64,000 nt of DNA, from contig NZ_FNWV01000001.1 in NCBI RefSeq assembly GCF_900108555.1, forward strand, positions 572,973 through 636,972. Direction: 5' to 3'. The stretch's first letter is position 1, and each line of letters opens with the position of its first letter. This DNA comes from Ruminococcus flavefaciens (lineage in GTDB: Bacteria > Bacillota > Clostridia > Oscillospirales > Ruminococcaceae). The position numbers were made by a program, and so were the translations under genes. This document shows, one piece after another, positions 25,900 through 32,593 of this stretch. Under the pieces are notes generated by a model. The model saw only the letters and a program-made list of their open reading frames with translations, made no database searches and was not told the DNA's origin.

Positions 25900-26412
25900 A
25901 TGATCGAAAAGCTCAGACAGCTGGACAGCAGGCAGCGCGTATTCATTGTCCTTACCTTAGCGGTAATGATATTGATATTCATATTCTCGGCACAGGACGC
26001 AGATGAGTCATCAAAAACCAGCAGCAAGTTCACAAAGTATGCTGTAAGGATATTTTACAGTGATTATGACAATCAGACTCCTGAGGTACAGAAGGAAATG
26101 TGGGACAAGACTTCGTTCATGATAAGAAAGGCTGCTCATTTTTCAATATATACCCTCCTCGGGCTCTGCGCTTCCTTTGCAGTGGGCAAAAGAAAGCTCT
26201 TCACAATGAAAAGCCTCGGAGTCGTATTATTCGGTTTCATGTATGCAGCTTCCGATGAGTTCCACCAGAAATTCGTAAATGGACGTTCATGCGAATTCCG
26301 CGATATGATGATAGATACAGGCGGAGTCACCTCAGGTATGCTGATATCGCTCGTAATTATGGGTATAATAGCGTTGATAGTGCGCAAACGCCGTAGAGTG
26401 AGCAGCAAGTAG
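25900..26412 (+). CDS. VanZ-like family membrane protein
   Basis: This 170-residue protein has about four membrane segments and the VanZ signature: RKAAHFSIYTLLG in the second segment and SDEFHQKFVNGRSCEFRDMMIDTGG near residues 125-150. VanZ gives low-level teicoplanin resistance in enterococci; other members have unknown roles. GAAAGGA is 9 bases before ATG 25900; another ATG at 25895 is out of frame. It is monocistronic. A second VanZ-like gene lies at 37671-38135. Confidence 0.88.
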   Translation: MIEKLRQLDSRQRVFIVLTLAVMILIFIFSAQDADESSKTSSKFTKYAVRIFYSDYDNQTPEVQKEMWDKTSFMIRKAAHFSIYTLLGLCASFAVGKRKLFTMKSLGVVLFGFMYAASDEFHQKFVNGRSCEFRDMMIDTGGVTSGMLISLVIMGIIALIVRKRRRVSSK

Positions 26413-26440
26413 ATAGCAGAAAGCAATATGACTTACAGCT

Positions 26441-26467
26441 CGGGACGTCGAGGACGCCGTCCCCTAC
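26441..26467. repeat. TAGGGG-type palindromic repeat, copy 6
   Basis: GGGACGTCGAGGACGCCGTCCCCTACA is practically identical to the copy at 13010-13036. It sits after a gene end, preceded by degenerate GAGCAGCAAGTAGATAGCAG repeats. Confidence 0.75.
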
Positions 26468-26479
26468 ATAAATAACTGA

Positions 26480-26514
26480 AAAGCCCTGAAGAAGTCATGC
26501 TTCTTCAGGGCTTT
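26480..26514. terminator. Bidirectional terminator, VanZ / ROK regulator
   Basis: The perfect 14-base stem AAAGCCCTGAAGAA / TTCTTCAGGGCTTT has a 7-base loop and lies between convergent genes. Confidence 0.9.
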
Positions 26515-26518
26515 GATC

Positions 26519-27739
26519 TTACTGCATTCCGCCTCTTACGTAGAAGTTATCCTGAATGATAAGAGCGCAGCCGCCGAGGAAATTGTTCTTTCCGTCTAAT
26601 TTGCTGAGTACCACTCTGTCAGCGATCTCTTCACTTACAAGGCGTATCATCTCACGCTTGCAGTAGTCAAACTGCTTTTCGTTGAGCTTGAAGTTGTGAA
26701 GCACTATCCTCTTTGCAAAATGGCTGATAGCCAGATTGTTGATGAGAACAGTATACTTTGCGATAATATCGTCAACAAGTGCCTTGACAGGTTCTTCACC
26801 TCTCATAAGTGCCATAAATACGTTATCTGTATTGATAGCGGTCTTGTCACCCTCTGTAAGCTCGTACAGAACAGGTGTCTTGTCCTTGGAATATATCTCA
26901 TAGAAAGCATTGAGCATAGCTGTTCTTGAAAGCTCTGCCTTTACAGAGCCGTTAGGATAGCCCTCATATGACTTTCCGTTCGGACAAACTATATATCTCT
27001 CGATAGTTGACGTATAAGATACATAATCTGCTGAAAGCTCATTCTTATTTATCATAGCAAGGTTTACCTGATTTCCGTTGTGAATGAACGCCTGATTGGT
27101 CTGATAACCGTTCTGCGTTCTGAAATCATTGCTTGCAAGAGCCATAAGTCCGATAGCATTTCCGCAGTGGATCTCGAAATTGAGTCCGCCCGAGAGCTTA
27201 TCAATGAAATTGGTGAAGTCAAGTACACCGTCCTTGTAGAATATCTTCAGCTTGCCCCACATGGAAGGAACTACACCGACACCCAGTCCGAGTATCTTGT
27301 CCTTTGTAAGGGCACTGTTCTCGACCATTTCGTTGCTGGTCTTGATTATGTAGTTGATGATATCCTTACTTGTGGTCCTGTCATCAATGACCATGCTTGC
27401 CTTGTCCAGAACTTCCGAATTAAGGTTTGTAAGACCGATGCTTACCTCCTTCTCGTCAACTGTTGCACCGAGTGCAAAGCGGCTGTTGACATTGATGTCG
27501 ATAAGTATCTTTCTTCTTCCCTTCTGAAGCTTCTCAGTATTTACAGGAGCTTCGCCTATCTCGACAAGTACGCCTTCCTCTATCATTTCGTTTGTAATGA
27601 TAGTTACGGCAGCTCTTGTTATTTCAAGAGCACTTGCTACGTCAACTCTCGAAATAGGACCGGTCTCTCTGATCACTCTGAGAATCTGCATTCTGTTTCT
27701 TCTTTTCAGGTCAAGTTTACTGATTCCTCTTTTTTCCAT
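26519..27739 (-). CDS. ROK-family transcriptional regulator
   Basis: This 406-residue protein has an N-terminal winged helix (LKRRNRMQILRVIRETGPISRVDVASALEITRAAV region) joined to a ROK-type sugar-kinase-like domain with LGLGVGVVPSM in place of the usual ATP-binding loop and without the CxCGxxGC zinc motif. The domain is therefore probably only a ligand sensor. XylR and NagC have this architecture. xylB lies 2.3 kb downstream, so xylose control is possible but not shown. GGAG lies 10 bases before the ATG. It is monocistronic between a promoter and a terminator. Confidence 0.85.
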   Translation of the reverse strand: MEKRGISKLDLKRRNRMQILRVIRETGPISRVDVASALEITRAAVTIITNEMIEEGVLVEIGEAPVNTEKLQKGRRKILIDINVNSRFALGATVDEKEVSIGLTNLNSEVLDKASMVIDDRTTSKDIINYIIKTSNEMVENSALTKDKILGLGVGVVPSMWGKLKIFYKDGVLDFTNFIDKLSGGLNFEIHCGNAIGLMALASNDFRTQNGYQTNQAFIHNGNQVNLAMINKNELSADYVSYTSTIERYIVCPNGKSYEGYPNGSVKAELSRTAMLNAFYEIYSKDKTPVLYELTEGDKTAINTDNVFMALMRGEEPVKALVDDIIAKYTVLINNLAISHFAKRIVLHNFKLNEKQFDYCKREMIRLVSEEIADRVVLSKLDGKNNFLGGCALIIQDNFYVRGGMQ

Positions 27740-27894
27740 ACAACAACAACTCCATTTCTTAATTCGTTTCGGATTCTTCTTATCCTCACCTACAACCTAC
27801 ATTATCCCCTTGGAATTTCTTGCCGCCGTCAATTATAACTGCCCGTATAATTTTTTCTTTTTATTTTTAAACCAATCTTTTTTAACGTATTTAT

Positions 27895-27922
27895 ATTATA
27901 ACACAATATTATTAAAATTCAA
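27895..27922 (-). promoter_or_regulatory. Promoter of the ROK regulator gene
   Basis: TTGAAT (27917-27922) and TATAAT (27895-27900) on the minus strand, spacer 16, with TG at the extended -10 position. The leader is about 150 bases and very AT-rich. Confidence 0.6.
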
Positions 27923-27969
27923 ACCTTTTAACGCAATTATTTCTAAAATCAGCGTTTTTGACAAACTGA

Positions 27970-28899
27970 TTATAGTATTTTTGTTAAATATTCCGTAGCT
28001 TTGACAACCAGCGGCAGTGTACCTACGGAAAGTATAGTACCAGCGGTAAAAATCTCCGATGCGTATACAGAATTTTTTCCATAACGAATGGAAAGAAGTG
28101 TGCACATTGCTGCCGGTGGAGCAGCTGCTGCAACCAGCACAGTCATGCGAACTTTGTCATCAAAATCGGAAAAAAGTGAAAGTGGTACTGCCAATATTAG
28201 TGGCATAACAAAAAGTTTTAAAAAACAAACATAGTACACTCTGTAATTTTTTAGTAGTTTCGGCACATCAGTTGCGGCTATTGTAACGCCCGAAACTATC
28301 ATCGCCATAGGTGTATTTACATCTTTTATGAAGCTGAGTGCGCTTACTGCTGTATCGGGCAGCCTTATCTCAAAGAAGAATGTTATGAGTCCGAGGAATA
28401 TGGAAATTATTGTCGGAGAATAAAATACCTTCACAACCTGTTTGAAGTCCTTTTCACCTGATACGAGTATAACTCCGTGTGTCCACACGATAAGGTTGAA
28501 TACGGTAATAAATGCGGTAAGGTAGAATACTCCCTCATCGCCGAAAAGCGCATTCACAAGGGGTATGCCCATGAAGCCGCAGTTTGAATATACAGAAGAA
28601 AAGCGTTCTATCTCAAATTCCCTGCCCTCTTTCTTTCGCACAAGAAAATATGAGAATAATATCATTATCGTCATTGCAGCCAGCGATATAACGAATGTGA
28701 GCAGGAGATTTTTCGCCAGCTCCGCTTTATAAGGCTTCTGATACGACATGAATATGACCACGGGATTTACTACCTGAAGCACGAACTTTGAAAGGTCTTT
28801 GTTTGAAGTCTCGCTTATAAGTTTAGTTTTGGCACAAAGTACGCCGATACCTATAAGTATCAGCATGATTATCGTCTGATTAAGTATAGTAGATGACAT
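27970..28899 (-). CDS. AEC (auxin efflux carrier) family transporter
   Basis: This 309-residue protein has about ten membrane segments in two halves. It shows NPVVIFMSYQ, the YSNCGFMGIPLVNALFG motif and PAAMCTLLSIRYG, all typical of bacterial AEC permeases, which move organic acids such as malate or malonate or related compounds; the substrate is unknown. ATG 28899 follows GGAGG at 6 bases; the longer frame upstream has no site and overlaps the promoter. It is monocistronic. Confidence 0.88.
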   Translation of the reverse strand: MSSTILNQTIIMLILIGIGVLCAKTKLISETSNKDLSKFVLQVVNPVVIFMSYQKPYKAELAKNLLLTFVISLAAMTIMILFSYFLVRKKEGREFEIERFSSVYSNCGFMGIPLVNALFGDEGVFYLTAFITVFNLIVWTHGVILVSGEKDFKQVVKVFYSPTIISIFLGLITFFFEIRLPDTAVSALSFIKDVNTPMAMIVSGVTIAATDVPKLLKNYRVYYVCFLKLFVMPLILAVPLSLFSDFDDKVRMTVLVAAAAPPAAMCTLLSIRYGKNSVYASEIFTAGTILSVGTLPLVVKATEYLTKIL

Positions 28900-28987
28900 T
28901 TTAGCCTCCGTATATGTATATATTTCAGACGGATCTATACTATGAATGAAAGCTGAGTCGTTCCGCTGTTTTTGCATTGACCGAATT

Positions 28988-29016
28988 ATTTTACCATATT
29001 TCTTTGAATTAGTCAA
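28988..29016 (-). promoter_or_regulatory. AEC transporter promoter
   Basis: TTGACT (29011-29016) and TAAAAT (28988-28993) on the minus strand, spacer 17. Confidence 0.65.
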
Positions 29017-29022
29017 TAAAAA

Positions 29023-29047
29023 ATCCGAAGCATTTCTGCTTCGGATC
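29023..29047 (-). terminator. Terminator of the zinc-ribbon protein gene
   Basis: Stem ATCCGAAGC / GCTTCGGAT (29023-29031 with 29039-29047), followed on the minus strand by TTTTTTATT. Confidence 0.85.
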
Positions 29048-29062
29048 TTTCAGACTGTTTTA

Positions 29063-29893
29063 TCAGCCGATATAATCAATTGAATTCGGAATTACCTTCC
29101 AGCCGTCTCCCTTGATCTTTACAACACAGATCTTTTCTGTATCGTGCTTCTTTTTGCCGTCTTCGTTTCTGTACTTTACTCTTACCTTGACTTCATAGCC
29201 CTTAGAAACGGTTATATCATCATCAGCATCATAGCGGTCGCACATATCCTCGAAATATTCCTGACAATCTTCGAGTTCTGACTTGCTGAGCTTTTTCTGT
29301 CTGATGATCTTCTCAAACTTTGGAGCTGTCTCTTCATCTTCCATGTCATCAAGTCTGTCCTCAACAGCTTCATTGAATGCTTCTACCATATCATCATACT
29401 TATCCTCGTCCTTTAAAGCATCGATAACTGTCTCAGGATATGAAAGTGAATAGAATGTCTTTCCGCCCTTCTTATCAGAAGCAGAGTTTACATACTTCTT
29501 TACAGTGCTCTTTACTCCGCCGCCAAAGATAAGACAGAGGATACAGATAATAAGGATAAGGATAACACCTAATGCAGCATATGCAGCACCCTTATTGTTC
29601 TTTAATCCGCCCGGGAGCTTTTCTGATATCTCGCCTGCAAGATCATCTACCTTTGCTGCGCCCTGCTTGATGCCGTCGCCTACCTTGTCAGCAACATCTC
29701 CTGCTTTTTCCTTGAGCTCTGCTGCTGTATCCTTAGCCTTTTCAGCAGTATTCTCAACTGTGTTCTGTACATTGTCGACTTCTTTTTCTACTGTTGCAGC
29801 TGCTTCTTTGACTTCTTCCGCACCTTTTGAAGCAGGACAGTCACAAGAGCCTCCCTCCGGGATCTGCTTACCGCAGTACTTACAAAATGCCAT
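29063..29893 (-). CDS. Zinc-ribbon membrane protein with extracytoplasmic YPD-type domain
   Basis: The 276-residue protein has a short N-terminal Cys motif (CKYCGK and CDC, residues 4-19), an amphipathic Ala/Lys/Glu-rich helix (about 25-95, like LEA or apolipoprotein repeats), one membrane segment (about 107-127) and an outer domain of about 150 residues. The outer domain contains GKTFYSLSYPETVIDAL and ends GYEVKVRVKYRNEDG, then IKGDGWKVIP. The same outer pattern is in the lipoprotein at 31112-31654, so these are paralogues. Function is unknown. Own promoter and terminator make it monocistronic. Confidence 0.8.
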   Translation of the reverse strand: MAFCKYCGKQIPEGGSCDCPASKGAEEVKEAAATVEKEVDNVQNTVENTAEKAKDTAAELKEKAGDVADKVGDGIKQGAAKVDDLAGEISEKLPGGLKNNKGAAYAALGVILILIICILCLIFGGGVKSTVKKYVNSASDKKGGKTFYSLSYPETVIDALKDEDKYDDMVEAFNEAVEDRLDDMEDEETAPKFEKIIRQKKLSKSELEDCQEYFEDMCDRYDADDDITVSKGYEVKVRVKYRNEDGKKKHDTEKICVVKIKGDGWKVIPNSIDYIG

Positions 29894-29930
29894 AACAAAA
29901 CCTCCATAAACAAAAAATATTACAGAATAT

Positions 29931-29960
29931 ATTTTAGCATATTTCTCAGCATAATGTCAA
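29931..29960 (-). promoter_or_regulatory. Promoter of the zinc-ribbon protein gene
   Basis: TTGACA (29955-29960) and TAAAAT (29931-29936) on the minus strand, spacer 18. Confidence 0.65.
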
Positions 29961-30045
29961 GTGAAAGAATTTAATATTGCTATATACCAACGTTTTTCAG
30001 CATAATGCATAAAAGCGAACAGTCCCGTAACTCTGCAAATACCCG

Positions 30046-30540
30046 TCATTTTTCGGTTTCTTTTCCGCAGGTGACAAGATACGGTATTATCACAGCCAAT
30101 GAAGGAAAAACTATCGGCACAAGCATTACTGTAAGGTCTGCATTTGACAGGTCACAGGCGTGGATACTGCTGTTGATGATATTGTAAAACTGCAAAAAAG
30201 GCGCATTAAGCAGCTTGTGGAGGGGATAATATTCAAAGCTGCTGCCTTTTGCGGAGATATACAGAAGTATCCAGCTTATGAGCGGCGGCAACGTAACAGC
30301 TCCGCCTGCTGCAAATATAGCCGCCTTATTTATGGTGCTGCCGTCCATTCTCGAAGCTTTCATATCAGCTTTGGCTTCTTTCACCGAAAAGTCGGCAAGA
30401 ACAAATATCATTATCATAACAGTGCAGACAAGGCATATGAGCTTTATAAGAGTACTCCCCGAGGCTGCAAACGTAATATCAATGAAAAGGCACAGTATCT
30501 CACAAGCCGCCAGTCTCAGCAGAGCTTTAAGTATTTTCAT
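30046..30540 (-). CDS. Hypothetical membrane protein
   Basis: I do not recognise it. The 164-residue protein has about four membrane segments (ACEILCLFIDITFAA, LICLVCTVMIMIFVLADF, AGGAVTLPPLISWILLYI, MLVPIVFPSLAVIIPYLV). A charged loop VKEAKADMKASRMDGST lies between the second and third. ATG 30540 follows AAAGGA; the longer upstream frame runs through the divergent small gene at 30607 and is rejected. No partner genes are evident. Confidence 0.65.
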   Translation of the reverse strand: MKILKALLRLAACEILCLFIDITFAASGSTLIKLICLVCTVMIMIFVLADFSVKEAKADMKASRMDGSTINKAAIFAAGGAVTLPPLISWILLYISAKGSSFEYYPLHKLLNAPFLQFYNIINSSIHACDLSNADLTVMLVPIVFPSLAVIIPYLVTCGKETEK

Positions 30541-30606
30541 AGCTTTTCCTTTCCGTGACATTATAAAAATCAAATTAACGGGCATAATATCCACGGAGGT
30601 GGTACT

Positions 30607-30720
30607 ATGCCCGAAAATATCGAAAATGATGTTAAGATCTATATCCCAAGGAACACAGAACACAAAGGCAGTGAAACTGCCCCTCAGTCATCTTCCTTGC
30701 AGTCGGAGCAGCGTCCGTAA
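30607..30720 (+). CDS. Possible 37-residue small protein
   Basis: A strong GGAGGTG site (30596-30602) lies a few bases ahead of ATG 30607, opening a 37-codon frame beginning MPENIENDVKIYIPRNTE and rich in Ser/Gln at the end. It overlaps the last 37 bases of the convergent Fur gene. The first 18 residues look like a folded or docking segment. No family is recognised. The ribosome site is the main support; it could be chance. Confidence 0.4.
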   Translation: MPENIENDVKIYIPRNTEHKGSETAPQSSSLQSEQRP

Positions 30721-31100
30721 AAAACAGTCTGGGAATAATCTAACTCAAAGCCGTGCTCTTCTTCAATATGATGTGACAGCTCTGCAAGATGTTCGCAGTC
30801 AAGATGTATGAGCCTGCCGCAGCTAAGACATTTAAGGTGGAAATGGCTGCGGCACTGTTCATTATCCTCGATATACTGATAGCAGGCAGAGGTCTTGCCG
30901 TCAAAAGCGTACTTTCTGACAAGTCCCTGCTCAACAAGCTTATCAAGCTGCCTGTATATAGTTGCCACACCTACAGGGGAGCCCTCTGCGGACAAAAACG
31001 CGCTTATCTCCTGCACATTGGTATGCTTTTCCTTATTACTTATAAGATATTCCAGCAGCTTTTCCTTCTGCTTGGTGTTATATCCCGACTCTCTTTTCAT
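30684..31100 (-). CDS. Fur-family metalloregulator
   Basis: This 138-residue protein has the Fur winged helix (VQEISAFLSAEGSPVGVATIYRQLDKL) followed by the metal region SHFHLKCLSCGRLIHLDC and a terminal CSDC, giving two CxxC pairs for the structural zinc and His/Glu ligands for the sensor site. Fur, Zur and PerR cannot be separated by eye. I chose ATG 31100 over the ATG just before it because GGAGG is then 5 bases away. The upstream lipoprotein gene ends 11 bases before this start, so they form an operon. Confidence 0.88.
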   Translation of the reverse strand: MKRESGYNTKQKEKLLEYLISNKEKHTNVQEISAFLSAEGSPVGVATIYRQLDKLVEQGLVRKYAFDGKTSACYQYIEDNEQCRSHFHLKCLSCGRLIHLDCEHLAELSHHIEEEHGFELDYSQTVFYGRCSDCKEDD

Positions 31101-31111
31101 CATTACCTCCG

Positions 31112-31654
31112 TCAGCGTGTGATTACCTTCCAGCCCTCATTATTGAGACTAACTACTATAACAGTCTCATCGCCTGCGTCCTCGTCGTTTTTCTTATAGT
31201 TGTATGTAACTTCGTAGCCTTCCTTTATATCAAGAGCCTCTTCTTTAATGTCAGGAACATATGGCGCACTGAGTTCAACAAAATAAGACTTTACACCTGA
31301 AACCTGCTTCTCACTGAGTTCTTTTGATTCCTTTACTCCTGCATATGTGTACTTATCATTGCTGTTTTTGTTTATTTCAGCCTGTGTGTCGTTGAATGTT
31401 TTCACAAGTTCATCGAATTCACCGCTCTGCTTCATAGCATCAAGTGCAGCATCAGGATACATATACGAATAGAACGCTTTTCCGCCGCCTTCAGAATTCA
31501 TGGCATCAAAACATTCCTTTATTGCACTTTCATACGAATCGCTGTTCTGCTCAGTTACCTCTTTGCTTTTTATGTCTTTTTTCTTAGGCTCGCAGCCCGT
31601 AAAAATACAGGAAGCTGCTGTTAATGCAACCAGAATAGCTGCAAATCTTTTCAT
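31112..31654 (-). CDS. Lipoprotein sharing the outer domain of the zinc-ribbon protein
   Basis: The 180-residue protein has a signal peptide (KRFAAILVALTAASCIFTGC) with a lipobox FTGC, so it should be lipid-anchored outside the membrane. The mature part contains GKAFYSYMYPDAALDAM, then ELSEKQVSGVKSYF and a GYEVTYNYKKNDEDAG...EGWKVI end, matching the outer domain at 29063-29893. The function of the shared domain is unknown. GGAGG is 8 bases before ATG 31654. It is first in an operon with the Fur-family gene, so it may relate to metal handling. Confidence 0.8.
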   Translation of the reverse strand: MKRFAAILVALTAASCIFTGCEPKKKDIKSKEVTEQNSDSYESAIKECFDAMNSEGGGKAFYSYMYPDAALDAMKQSGEFDELVKTFNDTQAEINKNSNDKYTYAGVKESKELSEKQVSGVKSYFVELSAPYVPDIKEEALDIKEGYEVTYNYKKNDEDAGDETVIVVSLNNEGWKVITR

Positions 31655-31692
31655 TTTGTTACCTCCGTTGCTATCATTCAATATTCATACAG

Positions 31693-31721
31693 ATTATAGC
31701 ACTATTTCTCCGCCTTGTCAA
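31693..31721 (-). promoter_or_regulatory. Promoter of the lipoprotein-Fur operon
   Basis: TTGACA (31716-31721) and TATAAT (31693-31698) on the minus strand, spacer 17: a near-consensus sigma-A promoter. Confidence 0.85.
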
Positions 31722-31722
31722 C

Positions 31723-31741
31723 GTCAATGATAATAATAGCA
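31723..31741 (-). promoter_or_regulatory. Weak Fur-box-like sequence
   Basis: TGCTATTATTATCATTGAC just upstream of the -35 matches the 19-base Fur consensus at about 12 positions, mostly in one half. It may be an autoregulatory site but AT-rich DNA makes chance matches common. Confidence 0.3.
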
Positions 31742-31776
31742 CAAATTTCAATTTTATTGATCAGAAGATTAAATTT

Positions 31777-31855
31777 GTAGGGGCGGACGCCCTCGTCCGC
31801 CCGAAACAGTAAGCAGATTTGAGCATTCGGGACGCCGAGGGCGGCGTCCCCTACA
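31777..31855. repeat. TAGGGG-type palindromic repeats, copies 7 and 8 in opposite orientation
   Basis: Copy 7 (31777-31803) is GTAGGGGCGGACG...CGTCCGCCCG; copy 8 (31829-31855) is GGGACGCC...GGCGTCCCCTACA. They face each other with 25 bases between. No gene lies in 31655-31936; the rest holds the operon promoter and the DUF2225 terminator. Confidence 0.75.
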
Positions 31856-31907
31856 AAAACTCCTCGTTACATAACATTATATTTTGAAAATTGATTTCAT
31901 CGTCACA

Positions 31908-31933
31908 AAAGCCGCACTATAAAGTGCGGCTTT
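31908..31933 (-). terminator. Terminator of the tex-DUF2225 operon
   Basis: Stem AAAGCCGCACT / AGTGCGGCTTT with A/T runs on both sides. Confidence 0.85.
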
Positions 31934-31936
31934 TTA

Positions 31937-32581
31937 TTATTTAAGTGCTACGCCTTTTGCCTCGTCGGCTTTATGGCATGAGCTGTCCCCTTTTTCGGCA
32001 AGCTCCGCTTCAAATGCAGCGAGAGCCATTATCAGTCGTGACGGGAACAGTCTGCCCTTATATTCACGGATAACTCTTTCATGGTCGCCGCTCCTGCGCA
32101 TAAGGTCGGCAGCAAGCAGCACGTAATCGGGCTTATCTGCAAATTCCTGCTTATGCAGGTCGAATATTTTCAGCGCGGCTCTGCGGCACTCCGCAGCCTT
32201 TTCGCCGTCATTCTCGTCATCGTAGTACCACGCAGCATACAGACAAGCTTTCAGAGCTTCCTCATACACCTTGTTCTTTTCGCAGACAAGAGACATTTTC
32301 ATAAACTTTTCAGCAAGTCCGCTGCCGCCCACATTCTTATACTTATCGCTTTCAAGGAACTCCTTCGTGAAACGCACGGGAATATCTATGGAAGCGTTGC
32401 AGTAGCCGCAGTGAGGGCACTCACTTACCCAGTATTTCAGATACGAACGATGTTCTTCATTGGGACGCATATCAAGGTCAGGCACACTTGTATCGGGGGC
32501 AAATTCAGCTACGACTGTCTGAGCAGATACTTCGCCGCAGACAGCACATTTTATTTCCTTTTCCTCGGTTCTGAAAGCCAT
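31937..32581 (-). CDS. DUF2225 protein
   Basis: This 214-residue cytosolic protein has two CxxC pairs (CAVC at about 12-15 and CPHCGYC near 55) forming the DUF2225 zinc-binding head, followed by helical repeats resembling tetratricopeptide helices (YEEALKACLYAAWYYDDEN). Function is unknown; the family is widespread in Clostridia and Bacilli. GGAG lies 9 bases before the ATG, 12 bases after tex stops, so it is co-transcribed with tex. Confidence 0.85.
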   Translation of the reverse strand: MAFRTEEKEIKCAVCGEVSAQTVVAEFAPDTSVPDLDMRPNEEHRSYLKYWVSECPHCGYCNASIDIPVRFTKEFLESDKYKNVGGSGLAEKFMKMSLVCEKNKVYEEALKACLYAAWYYDDENDGEKAAECRRAALKIFDLHKQEFADKPDYVLLAADLMRRSGDHERVIREYKGRLFPSRLIMALAAFEAELAEKGDSSCHKADEAKGVALK

Positions 32582-32593
32582 ACCTGTCTCTCC

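Noticed and set aside
22650..27739. A xylose operon joining xylB and the ROK regulator
   Set aside because: An oppositely oriented VanZ gene, a terminator and separate promoters lie between; a regulatory link remains only a guess.
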